DNA of 64,000 bases, from NCBI RefSeq assembly GCF_030463535.1, contig NC_132878.1, forward strand, positions 32,693,761 through 32,757,760, in the 5' to 3' direction. Source of the DNA: Salminus brasiliensis (lineage: Eukaryota > Chordata > Actinopteri > Characiformes > Bryconidae). Below are positions 37,452-49,460 of the stretch, in pieces. The notes under the pieces are model-generated. The model searched no databases. It saw only the letters and a program-made list of their open reading frames with translations, and was not told the origin of the DNA. Position numbers and translations under genes: made by a program. Numbering within the stretch: the first letter of the stretch is position 1; each line of letters begins with the position of its first letter.

Positions 37452-38395
37452 ACCTGCAGATGGCCTGCTTATGGCTCTCCTACACATTCCAGTGATCCTA
37501 CACCATCAGAGCTATTGTGTCGCTATCATGGCAGTTAATCGAAGATACACTACACTGCTCAAGTGTAGAGGCTGTTGTTACACCTTGTCTCAAAGGTTCT
37601 TGATAATAGTAATAGTGCCTTCTGCTGGAGGGTTTATTATTTTTTTTTTTGGATGTTGTTTGGTGACTATCTAAGCAGTGACATGGTTTAATTGTTTACA
37701 CTTTATCTGAATAGAAAAAAAAAATCATAGAGATGTGTATAGATGTGTGATAAGAGATAATGAGTGGTGTTTAACACACAAAGACACATTTGTGTGAATG
37801 TTTGTTGGTACACAAACTTCTACAAAGTGTACTATATAGAATTTCTTTCAAAGTAATTCTTATCTGCTGCATCAGTATCATAGGATTGATTAATACTATG
37901 GGCAATTATTTTGATGTTTGTTTTTCTGTACTTCAAATGAACTGAACTAGAAACATACTTATAAATGCCATTGGGTAGTTTCTGAATTCTAAAAGTTGGA
38001 TAAAACTTTGGTAAGATGTATACACCTTGACTGTTATAATAAGCTGTAGTCACAGATTTACGGTATGTAGTCAAATGTCATATTTGCGGAATTCAACCCA
38101 ATGTCAAATGGCTGTTGTTTTGAGTTTCAAGTGGGTAGATTTTCTGTTCTTTACTTAATGCAGAAATATGTCAATGCCACTGTCTGTGGTAATCAGTAGT
38201 ACATAACCGATGTGGCAGACATTGGACCATGCCTTTAAATCATTCTAATGTTGTACAAAGTTGCATTTTTTGATGAGCAGATCCCATTGCACATCTGGAC
38301 TTTTTGTTAATTGTTTTTTACATAGCAGCCTCTGGTATAAGAAAGTGCTGTATAAATGGAATAAATATATAAAGAAATACATGAATAAATAAACA
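37452..38395 (+). terminator. Kinase 3' UTR with poly(A) signal cluster
   Basis: After the TGA stop, three AATAAA hexamers cluster at 38360-38365, 38384-38389 and 38388-38393, making cleavage near 38400 likely. The UTR would be about 950 nt. This is inferred from position; no earlier AATAAA cluster was noticed. Confidence 0.5.
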
Positions 38396-38399
38396 CAAA

Positions 38400-39719
38400 T
38401 TGGATTTTATAAATATTCGCCTGCTTTTTGATATGTAATCGTGCCAAAGAATCTTGTAAGTAGCATTTGGGTGTCAGTGAACAGAATGTGAATACTGCAT
38501 AATTAGAATGGACCACGGGCTGTGACTCATTCCAAAATGTTACTGTGTGTGTATGTGTGTGTGTGTGTATGTGTGCATGCAAGTGCTGCGACAGCTGTGC
38601 AGATAGAGACGCATTTCTATGCCAGTGTTTTCCAAATTGTTAGTGTGATTTGTTGCATTGTAAGTGTTCCCATCTACAAGCCAACAAAAAGCCTATAAGT
38701 CACAGAGAACACACTTTACATTTTATCACAGCTGAATTTAACATATTGGGGAAACAAATATTCTCCTTGAGACTGTGTGCATTTAAAGCGTGACTTCCGT
38801 ACAGTGACGGTTTGGTAAAAAGATGCTTAAAGTTACACCCCCGTTTCATACATAATACTATTTTGAGAATGAATGAAGTAAACTGATTACTTCATTAGTT
38901 CATCACTTTCCCTGTGTCTTATTTAAATGCCATAAGGCATCGGCAGCACCCCAAAGCTCAGGGCTTTGTCTAGGCGCAAGTGATTAACACACCTCATTCT
39001 GTACTATGAGTCCCACCTCTCTTATCCACATCGCTAACGGCATTGGCTTTGCTGTTTCTTGCTAATGTGTGAGAGGCTGTTGTAAGAAGTGTCAAAGCTC
39101 TGCCAACTACATACCCTCCATACAGATAGTCTGAATAAAAGACACCATCCAACAGCTGCATGCTCAAAAATCATGTCTTGTACTGATTCAGTAAAGGACA
39201 ATGCATTTCATTATTTAATAAGGAATGATTCCGTAGGCCTGTAATATGGAAGTGGTGGCATCTGTAAATGTTAGTGTGTGTCTTGGGCAATTAGCCTAAT
39301 TTAGTGGTATGCTCAGTCAGGGTGGCAGCTATAAGAAACTACTTTACAATTAGGAGCTACTTGACAAGTCAAAGTGTGAGTCAGTGAAAAAAAATCTCTG
39401 TAAGTAATGGTAATGGAGTTTTTCTATGTCTGCATCTGTGTGTTATTCTATCAGGTGACAGAAACAAGATAACTGTAGCTCAGACAGAGGAGAGGCAGGT
39501 GATCATGGTCACAGGTAAAGTAGAATTATTTCTGAAGTCAGTATAGACTAAGAGCCTAAGACTAAATCAATCCCTGTAAGCATTGTACACAACCACACTA
39601 TTGCCTCAGGAACTGAGAGAAAAATAAACTCCTTTATGAGCGTGTTGGCTACCATATCTATAAATAAAGGCTCTAGATCATCTAAAAAGCAAAAAGCCTT
39701 TTATTTTAAAAAGAATTTG
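38400..39719. other. Intergenic sequence, nothing recognised
   Basis: Mixed-composition spacer with a short GT-rich run near 38540-38575. An exon-like block at 39453-39513 is discussed under findings. Confidence 0.4.
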
Positions 39720-39990
39720 TGAGATCAGAGACTAATGTTGGACAAGTTCCCATTCTAGTTTATTCCAAAGGTGTTCCAAGGGGTTGGGGTAAGGACTTTG
39801 TGAGGGCCAGACAAGTTCTTTCACACTCACCCAACCATAGTTTTATGGATCTTGCTGCAACAGAATAGGGCCTCACCCAAAGCACACAATTGTCCCAATG
39901 TATTGGGATGCTAAAGCATTAAAATTCTCTTTCACTGGAACTAATGGGATTTTTTAAATCATAGAAATGTTCCAAAATGGGATAATATCT
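39720..39990. mobile_element. Decayed fragment of a common fish dispersed repeat
   Basis: 'tattccaaaggtgttccaag', 'gggttggggtaaggactttg' and 'gccagacaagttctttcaca', followed by 'cactggaactaatgggat', track in order a very widespread fish DNA-transposon-derived repeat. Termini are not preserved and there is no intact coding frame. Confidence 0.5.
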
Positions 39991-40878
39991 TTTTCCACTT
40001 TGGGGCTTCTACTTTACATTGATGCTACTTTGAAGACACAAGGTTTTGTTCCAACAGTGATTCTGAACAAGATTCCAGATATATCCAAAAAGTCAAAAAC
40101 AGACAGCAACAATGATATGCATGAGTGAGCAAAACTGTAATACCTCTCACAGTACCTGTAAAACAACACTTATGATCTGATCTGATTTGCTTGGAATACA
40201 TATATGTAAATATTACATATATACTGTAGCTTTGCAATGTATAGTAATAGTGTAATGGTTAAATATTAATTCTCTTTTCAAAACTTTATATTCATATTTA
40301 TCATTATACTGGGCTGAGTGTATGAAGGTATTTATAGTGAAGTGAAGGTTAGTTTTCCAATTTATTCCACAACACTGGTACTGGTACTAAAAAAAATGGC
40401 AAAATTGCACTTTAAGCAAAGAGTTTACTCACTAGGGAAATAAGCAGGGACTGAAATGAGACAGACTGTCTGACAAATTAAGACAAAATAGCCTACAGAT
40501 CAGCATGAGCACAAAAAATAGCAAAAACGTTTTTTAAAGAAAAAGAAAAGCTTCAGAATGAGGATACAAAACAAGTGCTTTCTTAATTTCATCTCTTTTC
40601 TTTCTTTTTCTTTTTTTGCACTTACTGTAAAGCACCTTCTGCCTTCTGTCTCTTAACAATGGATTTCAGATCTTTTTTTTTTACAAATCTTCCTAAATAA
40701 TACTAACTAAATTGGCATGGCAGTTTTTGGTGTCAGATGAAACATATTTGTTGAAATACATGTGGACTGCCTCTATGGTAGCACACAGTTATATTTTGCC
40801 AAATTAAAATCTTAGAAAGAATGCAACTGCAGCATCATTTTAAGGTGGAACTTCAGGGTCATGTTGTAAGGTAAGTGC

Positions 40879-41718
40879 ATGGCTGTCATGATCCGCTGGG
40901 ACTCACCACAATGAGGGTGAACACTCGCAGGGGATGGACCAAAGTGAGAGAGTTTATTAAATAATAAACAGGGCAGAACACAAGATAAAGCAGCAAAACA
41001 TTATGGGATGAAAGTACAACAGAAACACAAATGTGACAACGTAAACTGGGCAAAGCAAAGGAGCACACCTGTGGCTGACGAGAGACGAGGACTAGGCTAG
41101 TGTGCCAGGGATGAGCCAGAACAATATCACTAACCAAAACCTACAGGTTGTGCCTGGGTGAAACAGTGAAACACAACAGGCCGCGCTAGTTAGGCGATTC
41201 TGAAATTACTTGACTCCAGAACCAATACTACGATAGGGCTAGCTTCCCTGAATACAGGTGATACCTCAAGCCTGTACTTGAGCTAACGACCGTGACTAAG
41301 CTTCGAACACGAAGCTAAGTGAGTTAAACTCACTCACATGAACGGTTCAGAACGGTTCGGCAGATACACAAGATTCCCTAGGCTAAGGAGGTTAGCCTCT
41401 ATTCCCAAAGGCCGTTGATGAGCCCAACGGATCCAGTCTGAACTATGGCACACAAGATCCAACACTGAGTCAACCTGAGTTAATTCTCGGCACTGGCTGC
41501 TGGCGCTAGCCCTCCTTAAATACCTCAGCCACAGGTGGAACGTATTAAACAAGAGTGAACACTGAACATAACATGAACGTAAAATCCAACATCAGAGTCC
41601 TCTTCAATATAAGAGTCCGTAGGGCTCTTATATTTCACTTAAAGTCTCATGAACTCCTGTGCACGGCGGCACAAGACCGCCCCCGGTGCGGGCGCGGCGA
41701 CGTGGGCGTGACAATGGC
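40879..41718 (-). mobile_element. Solo LTR (830 bp) with 5-bp target duplication
   Basis: The element spans 40884-41713. It begins TGTCATG and ends GCGTGACA, so it has TG...CA ends with a 5-bp inverted TGTCA/TGACA. It is flanked on both sides by ATGGC (40879-40883 and 41714-41718), a perfect 5-bp target-site duplication. No internal retroviral-type genes lie inside, so this is a solo LTR left by recombination. A GC-rich block lies at 41660-41710, and an AATAAA-containing stretch in antisense (about 40955-40970) favours minus orientation. Ty3/gypsy-type is the likely class (5-bp duplication); this is inferred. Confidence 0.8.
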
Positions 41719-44700
41719 AAACTTTTCGTGTAATGTTTTACAAATATAAAAAAATATTTTTAACTATATAGAGTTTATAACATGCCAGTAAGTAAAATAC
41801 AAAATTTGAAGCATTTAAAAAATGATTAGAAAAAAAATACTACATGATCCAGGATCCGATCTCATCTGCGTTCCCAGCACAGGTCTGCAGATGAGGTGGA
41901 GCCCATGCCATGCAATGGTCACATTATAGAACTCTAGTAAGGATAGACTGTTACAGACAACCAGAACATACTTGCAGTTGTAAAACACTACTATGTAGCA
42001 TTTCAATCTTACAGTGCTGCTTCAAATTAATATTCAAATTCAAATTTAAATACAGAGAATAGTGTCCATATGGTTGTTACTCTGAGTTTCTGCACTGTGT
42101 AACTGTGGTGAAACAGGCAGCGCTTATGAAAACTGCCTATTTGTGTAAAATCCTGTAATAGTCTACATCCTTCTTTCACTTTCAGTGGCAGTTCTGTATC
42201 TCTCAGCTTGTCCAGAAAGGTATGTGAATAGCATATTTTTAGTGGTGACTCTTAGTGGTGTGTGCATTGACTGTAGGGGGAGCCCAGGAGCAAGAAATAC
42301 CAGTTCTCTCAGAAAGCTGCTTCAAGTCAGCTAGGGTTTTTACTGATTTTGTATTTATGAAACTTAAGGCAGCTGCACTGCAACTGTCTGCAACATCTCC
42401 AGGCAGTGATTTCTACATCTGTGTCATTTCTCTACATGATTTATAAAGAACGTAAGTCAGCCAGAGTGAGACTGCATGAACATGAGCTGTCAGTGTAGCT
42501 CTGTCTCTCTCCCTCTTTCTATTTGCCCCAAAAGTAAATTAACACCATTGACGCTCTAACACAGTCTGAACCAGGCCCTGAAAGTGACGGCCTAAAAAAA
42601 GAGAGGCTAGGGGAGGGGAAAATGGGAAAAATGACATCCATTAAAAGAGAACATTTCCTGAGGCATTAGCATTGATCAAAGGTTGGGGAGAATAGAAGGC
42701 TGAAGACGTTTGGGCTTTTGCTAATCTGGAACTGAAAAGCCTGCAAGAGAGGATGCAGCAGATTAGCAATGACAAAACCAGCGGGTACATGGTGTGTGAT
42801 CTGCTGATGTGTTATTCACTGAGTGAATGGGAGATCTAAGCCATTACAAGACAAAGGTTTTATTGTATAATTACTTATGGTTACTGAATGTAACTGCATG
42901 ATTAATGACATAGTTAATACATAATTAATAACATAAAATATGTCAGAAATCATGTGATTATGTAGTTATTATGTAACAGCTGTTTTGAACCACATTATAT
43001 AATAACTATCTATTCATGAAATTACTTATTCATATAAGCTATTACAGTCATATGGAAATTGTTAATCATTTTATGACTACACAGAATTAGATTATACAAT
43101 ATTGAAATGCTTTATATAATATGTATGCCAGTAATCATATAATTACATATTTATATATGTTATAGCTATGTAATAACTATGTAATTAGTCATATAATTGG
43201 GTAATCACATTCAAACATGACATTTTGTCCAGATTTTAATCTGTACACCTGACATTATTTATTTTAATCATGTAAGGAATACAATGAAATATATAATGTT
43301 TTAATCAAATGAACCCAAAAGAAAATATATCCTCATATGTGGTCTTGGTTCTGTTGAAATGTTGTACTTTTTCAACAGAAAAACTATTTTAACAGGCTAC
43401 AAGTCAGGTATAATCAATATTTTATTTAATTTCCATATTGCCATATCCCTAAACAAGTGCTTATGTTATGTTTATGTACCCTAGCTGTGCTTTTCTGGGC
43501 CACTTGGGTGCTGTTAGCAGTGTAGCACAAGTCTGACAGGTCCTGTCTGCGGCCTGCACACAACAGCCGTAAAACACGCAGACATCAAACACAATATGAC
43601 ACATGCTGGCCCTTTAATGAATGGTTTCTATAGCAACCCCACAATTCTGCCTCCTGACTTCCCCAATGGTCTGAGAGTAAGGACTGGTGGAAAAAGAACT
43701 TAACAGCAGATAAATAGATCAAATGCAGGATTCATGGGGGGAGGCCAATTAAGGAGGATTGGTGGGTCTATCCATGCTGTTCTGACAGAGACATAAGTTA
43801 TTCGGAGGGCTGTTGAATAATTACTGAAATGCCATCAGGCTAGCATAAGTCTTTGCATACAAGAACAGTTTTTTCAGTTTTCTTGTCAATCATGCTGTTG
43901 TGGTCTTGCTCTGCTGAAGGTGTGTGTGCTTTAAATGCAGCATGTGGCTCATCATGCTTATTCATTATAAAAATATCATCACTATTTGCATTTGACATAT
44001 GCTCATATCCAATAATCATAATAAAAAGATTGTTATTGTCCTAGTAAAAGCTAGTTAGTGTCCTAACTTTTTCACACGACTGTGTACTACATCTACACCG
44101 TACCTACACTGTGCTATGTCATAAAAAGTCTGGTATTGTGAAAAGCTTCTAAGCCTGACTGAAAAGCCTTATAAATTTTGTTTGTAGATATAGACAAATA
44201 ATAGTGTCGAGAAAGTAGGACTTGAACAGATGTCCGACACACAAAAACAAAAGACACACAAAAACCCACACACAGAAAGTAGAAGCCAACACCAGACATT
44301 TCAAGCAATTTTGGTGTAGGTACTGGCAACTTGTAAGTCCTGGGATGCAGGAAAAACGCCAGTATTTCGTTCCGTGTGTACCGGCCCACTTCCAAACCCC
44401 TCAAATTGCTGTGGCCAAATGAAAAACGTATCTCTATTTTTGTCCCTTTTTTGGTTTCTCCATCCTTTGAAACCTTTGATGCCCAGTATCCTGTGTTAAC
44501 AATTCTGGATGAATGGACCAATTGAAATGCTCTTAATTGACTTGAAATAAAATCTTTTCAAATTGACATCCATTGAAAGTTCAGAAGGTTTTGTTCTTCT
44601 CCTGTAAAGTTACATGCCTTTTTTTTTTTTTTTTTTTGAAACTTAAAATCCAGATAAAATCCAGGTTTAACTACTTTAACCGAGGATAGACAACTGCATG

Positions 44701-45938
44701 CTTAAGGACTGGACCAGGGACTGCATGTATAGCTGCCAAAAAAACAATGATGATGTCAATAGACAGGTTGGGGGGGGGGGGGGGGCGGACGGACGACTAA
44801 ATAAATAAATAAATAAATAAGTAATAAAAAGGTAAAACGCCACTGCAGCTTCTATTTTTGTCCACATCTTTGTCCTCATGGCTAGTTCCTAATATAGCAG
44901 TCTCTCCCTGATCACACCATAGTGCTAGCAGAGGGTGAATGTCAGCGTGCACTGCATTCAGACGGATGCGATGGTCATGCAGCTGTCAAGTGGCTGGACT
45001 GCATGGACCAGCATGAGAGCGTTTGTACTGCTCTGAACAGATAAAGGTCACGCTGACTTTCATCTGTCGCCCAGTTAACACGGCAGGGGGCCTGCCTCAC
45101 TCTCTATGAGCACACAAAGCCATCGAAAGAATCTAGTCAGATTATGAGAAAGCAGTTCTATTCATATCACAGATTTCAATTTCATTCATAAGAAGTGGTC
45201 TTTTCCATCCATACGTACAATACAACCCAATATATGTTATTATACCAGGTTCATGGGAACGTAGCATTCCAATTAACCTGGACATCAGACTTCCATGACT
45301 TCAACAGAGTGAATGCAGTTCCCTAATTTCATCAAGAGCAGCAGTGGCTACTTGTTCCACCATATACAGTCAGTGGTTCAGCTCCTCTCTGATTGTAGCC
45401 TCTTGCTCTCGTTCAGTTCGTACAGCTCGTGCCTCCTACAGTGCAGGCGGGGAACTGGAGCTCCACTTTGCTGCTGCTTTTGATAGATGCTGCTTTTATC
45501 CACTGGTTGGCTGCAAGCGCCATTTAGCGTACTCTGCTAAAAGCAATTGCTGTGTTGTACATTCAGCAAACTGGAGCAAATCATTTTCCTCACAGTGTTG
45601 TGTTAGCCACTTCAGATTCACTGCATAAACTTGCAGTTAAGCATGTTGGTTTTGTGGTTAGCAAGCCAGATTTTATATATTTATTCAGGGTTAATGCATT
45701 AGCATGTTTCCTTGTGGTCAGCTTCTCTGTCAAGTCAGTGGAGCTAGACAAAAGCATTAAATTTGGTAATTGCAATGGTCATCGATTTCATATATCCCAT
45801 CTTTCTGTAACACAACATCACATTTGATTGGGTTTTATCAGAAGTTTCATTTCGTTGGTGTCATTTTTTATTTCTCTAATAGTTTCTTCTTGGTTTATAT
45901 GCTTCTAAGAAACCAGAATAACCCATTCTGGGGACAGC
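41719..45938. other. Intergenic DNA, no gene recognised
   Basis: AT-rich with an unusually A/T-biased, internally repetitive block at 42860-43210 (many 'atgtaatta' and 'attatgta' variants) and a G16 run at 44770-44785. The minus-strand 135-codon open frame at 44114-44521 has no recognised domain. A more balanced block at 42540-42800 is noted under findings. Confidence 0.4.
44770..44785. repeat. Homopolymer G(16) next to (AAAT)n
   Basis: Sixteen G followed by cggacggacgac and then an (AAAT)n run at about 44799-44820. Confidence 0.9.
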
Positions 45939-46762
45939 GGTATCAAGTAATGAAGAACAAACACTTTATTACCTTACTTAAGTAGTAATTTTGGTTATCT
46001 ATACTTTACTGGAGTAATTCTTTTTTATCAAACATTTTCACACAATTATCTGCATTTTCTACTCGTTACTCCTAGTCCATTTCATCTGGAAAGTGTGAAT
46101 TTGATTGTGGTTGGATTAGAAGTATAAACATACCATTCTGACACCCTATTGGTTTATAAGCGATCCATTGCACCTGCACATCACGTCACACTCCAGCATG
46201 GACACAGCAAATGTATGTAGCCTAGTATGAAGACGTTCGTGGCAGAGACTCAAGAGAAATGTCCCGACTAAGCCCCACATTTCCATTCCAATAAAGCTTA
46301 TTGATAACATGCCTTGAAGTTGGACTTTTTTCACCATTACAAAACTTATAGGCAAATACTTATCATATTTTCCACTCCATGATACACATGTTAATGCTCA
46401 GTAGAACACATATATGCTCATTTATTATATTTGATATTACTGAAATGCATTCATTTTCAATGGGCAGATATATAGCTGAAACAGGCAGTCTAGTGCATCA
46501 CAACATTTTTCAACATTAACATTTTAATAGAACATTATTATCATCATTATGGCTTTTAGAAAAATGTGTGGTAGTGGACTATAGGCCCCTGTGTCGTGAC
46601 CTAAGCTTTTACTTTTTTTTAAGTAGTTTTAAAACCAGTACACTTTTACTTGAGTAAAAAGCTTAAGTTGATACTTCAACTTCTAAGTCATTTTAAACCC
46701 TAGTATCTACACTATGCTAGTATCCCACTACCTGAGTAATGAATGTAAATACTCTTGATACC
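45939..46762. mobile_element. Non-autonomous DNA transposon with imperfect terminal inverted repeats
   Basis: ggtatcaag at 45939-45947 is matched by its inverse cttgatacc at 46754-46762. Inside both ends similar sequence follows in inverted orientation (acttaagtagtaa against ttcattactcaggtagt). 'cttttacttgagtaaaaagc' and 'gttgatacttcaacttctaa' are signatures of an abundant fish repeat. There is no coding capacity. Superfamily is not assigned with confidence (hAT-like is possible) and the exact ends may lie a few bases further out. Confidence 0.55.
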
Positions 46763-46784
46763 TTAATCTGGGGTACTGTTTTAA

Positions 46785-47055
46785 ATCAAAACAGCTAAAG
46801 GTGCATTTGTCACTGTACAATGTGTCCTCTGCATTATTTCCATCCGTGGTAGTGAACACATACACACACACACACACACACACACCTGGAGCAGTGGGCA
46901 GCCAACTCCAGTGCTCAAGGGCACTTTAGCAATAAATTGAGGGAGGAGACAGCCTTTATTCATTCCCCCCACCCCCAATTATTAGCTGCCGGTAGGGTTT
47001 GGACCGGTGACCTTCCAGTCTCAAGCCTACGTCTCTAACCATTAGGCCGTGACTT
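46785..47055 (-). mobile_element. tRNA-derived SINE
   Basis: On the minus strand the head at about 47055 reads ggcctaatggttagagacgt and then ggtcaccggtccaaaccc. These contain an A box (TGGTTAGAGACG) and a B box (GGTCCAAACCC) at tRNA-like spacing, the internal Pol III promoter. The body includes a (CA)n run at 46860-46885 and 'ccagtgctcaagggcact'. This structure is typical of a fish SINE. Left border is approximate. Confidence 0.65.
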
Positions 47056-47059
47056 ACCT

Positions 47060-48044
47060 ACTGCTAATTCTAGAAGTTTCTGCAGAACCGAAGGGTCGAT
47101 ATTACTCCAGCTCTCTTTTACAGCACCTCAGAGAATGTATTGAAAAGGAACAGTGTGTTTCCCCATTTCCATTTTCAGATGTTATTAATGATGCTTGGTG
47201 ACATCTCACATGGGTTTTTGAAGCTTGTTCAAGGATCTTATGTGTGTGTGACCTGGATATGGTGACTTTATTTTGAAGCATTCTTTTTGAGCTTTTAATT
47301 AATGCTTGTGTCTTGTGGGTGGATATGAGGCTTTACAGTTTTTGAAAGTTCAGGTTCAAGCAGAATAACTGATTATTTCCTTTGAAACACCTAATTTATC
47401 TTTACTGACCTCACAGCAACAGTATGACTGATTATTTTTATCACTGGCAGTCTGTGACTATTAGACCTTCAGGTCTACCAAAGGAATACTAATAGTATCT
47501 TTGTATCAAACTGTGGTCCATTTACATGTTGTTGGCTGTTTCAGATTAAACACGGACAATCAAAGCTTGTGTAAGACGTTCTGCATTTTCTATAACAGAC
47601 ATGCTAACGTACATGTGTGAGCTTCTATGTTGTAGTTTTACAGTGTTCCTAACAGTAAAGAGCTTTCAGAGCTGCTGCCAATATTCCCCTAAAACTGACT
47701 GAACTCCACCACTCGTATTCAGTCAGTGATATGTGTGGGAGTTCCAGAAGGCCTAGAGTGTTTTGTTTTTGTTTTTTTAAACAAAACTGGTCTCATCCCC
47801 TGGAAATCTGAATGTGATTGGTTGATTCCTCTGTTATTTATAATTATGCTGCTGATTAGTCTCATTAGACTTTCAATTATACCTCTGAAGACTTAACCAG
47901 TAGGAGGGCTTGGGAACCAAAGGGAAATCCAAATTCTTCATTGTCACCAATGAGATTAGCCTTGTATTGTAATACTTGCAGAGTTTAAACACAAATGTAA
48001 TTCTTCAGAATAAATTACAGACAGCACACTATACAGACTTTCTT
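47060..48044. other. Intergenic sequence, nothing recognised
   Basis: AT-rich spacer without gene or clear repeat. Confidence 0.4.
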
Positions 48045-48420
48045 CCGAAACCAAGGGTATTAAGGGTAAAAAGACCATATGCTGCTTTTGTTGGAGTAAC
48101 TGTATCTACTGTTCAGGGAAGAAGGCTTAGTAGATTTTTGAGCACTACTGTGAGGATTTGATTGCATTCAGCTGCAAGAGCATTAGTGAAATCAGGACAA
48201 TGATGATCACCACCCCACCTCACACCCATCTCTTCCCAAAGGTTTTGGATGGAGCACCGTATATCATTCCAGAGAACACAGTTCCACTGCTCGCATGGTG
48301 CCATTAGGTTTACTGTTCATCTGCTCCAGAGAATCATATTCTATTGGCAGTACTTCTTTGAAGTGGAGCATGCTCTCCACAAGATCTTTGAAGGTATTTT
48401 ATGGTATCTGGCACCCAGGC
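48045..48420. mobile_element. Partial copy of the 'ccaaaagta' MITE family
   Basis: 'ttttgttggagtaactgtat', 'gatttgattgcattcagctg' and 'aagagcattagtgaaatcag', then 'tccagagaacacagttccac' and 'ttctattggcagtacttctt', follow the internal order of a well-known fish MITE. The element at 54469-54880 shares 'gagcattagtgagatcagg'. Terminal repeats were not found. Confidence 0.55.
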
Positions 48421-48879
48421 ACTATCCATTCATATCACTGTTATAAAGCATTATTCCCAAATAATGGGAATTTCTAGAGATAAAATTTCTAGGATTTCTA
48501 AAGCTGCTTTGACTGTCAAATCTTGAGCTTAAATCTAAGTATGTTTTTTTGTTTCTTATTACATCTCCAGCTGAGTGCTTCAGGTTACTGGTTGGAAGTT
48601 CTTGCCTTTAGAATTTGCCTCCAATTTGTTCATGCATCTATTCGTGTTCAGCAATTTTCCTGTTTGTTTTTCTTCCACTTATGGCACTGGTGTGATTGTA
48701 TGTACCAAAGACTGATATATGTAAATGTAAAGGTTCTGGTTAGCTGTCTTACATTGTGCCTCACTCTAAAAGCACAGCATGTCAAAACAGTCCTTACATC
48801 CGTTTCCTTTCTGCCATTTTATACTCACACCAGTCTACCTTTGAACTACACTCACATTAAATTAACAAGTTGTTTGCTC

Positions 48880-49260
48880 CCCTAAAAGGTTCCAGGAGGC
48901 AGAAAGCGTGAAACACAAAGCCGTTCCCATCTTTCAGTTTAATTAAAAAGCTGCTAGTAGTCGTAATCAAGTACTTGTCTCCAAGCTGCACCAATTACCT
49001 GTAGCTGCTAGACAAAACAAATCACGGCTCGCGGCTCTGGCCTGCTGTTCAGAGACTTGTCAGCTCTGTTAATTTTAGCCCATGGAGATAAAATCAGTCT
49101 TTCGGCACATTTGAGAGACCTGTAATGACTCACACTTTGTTGCATAATCTTCACTCAGAGCGACTCAGGAAGCATCAAATTAACGGCGTGTGACGGATCT
49201 GACGCTGCTGCTGTTGTCTAGAGCTTGAATTTAAGAAAATGAGAAATAAGCATTCTTTAT
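48880..49260. other. Low-repeat block, candidate conserved non-coding element
   Basis: Balanced composition, no simple repeats, several homeodomain-type cores (attaa, taatcaagta, gttaatttta) and no open reading frame. Style resembles vertebrate conserved enhancers in gene-poor flanks. This is pattern recognition only. Confidence 0.25.
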
Positions 49261-49379
49261 CAAAGAAAGAACACAAAGCCATTTGTATTTTGGAGGATAA
49301 ACGAAAACCACACTAAAGTGATTGCTCATTCAGTTAGCACTGGAGTAACCTGCAGTAACCTGTTTCCACAGGCCCCCTA

Positions 49380-49460
49380 GTGTTCAAAGATTAAAGATTA
49401 AGGTTAAAGATGTCTTTATTGATTTAAATCTGTTATGAGAGTTACAGTGCTTCCATGTTC
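49380..49460 (-). mobile_element. Possible LINE 3' tail fragment
   Basis: (GATTAAA)n-like run 'aaagattaaagattaaggtt' joined to 'gatgtctttattgattt' resembles the tail and 3' end of a truncated non-LTR element in antisense. It is short and degraded. Confidence 0.3.

Noticed and set aside
44114-44521. Minus-strand open frame of 135 codons in the gene desert
   Set aside because: No recognised domain, a low-complexity F/V/C-rich stretch, and no splice or promoter context. Most likely a chance frame or unrecognised repeat.
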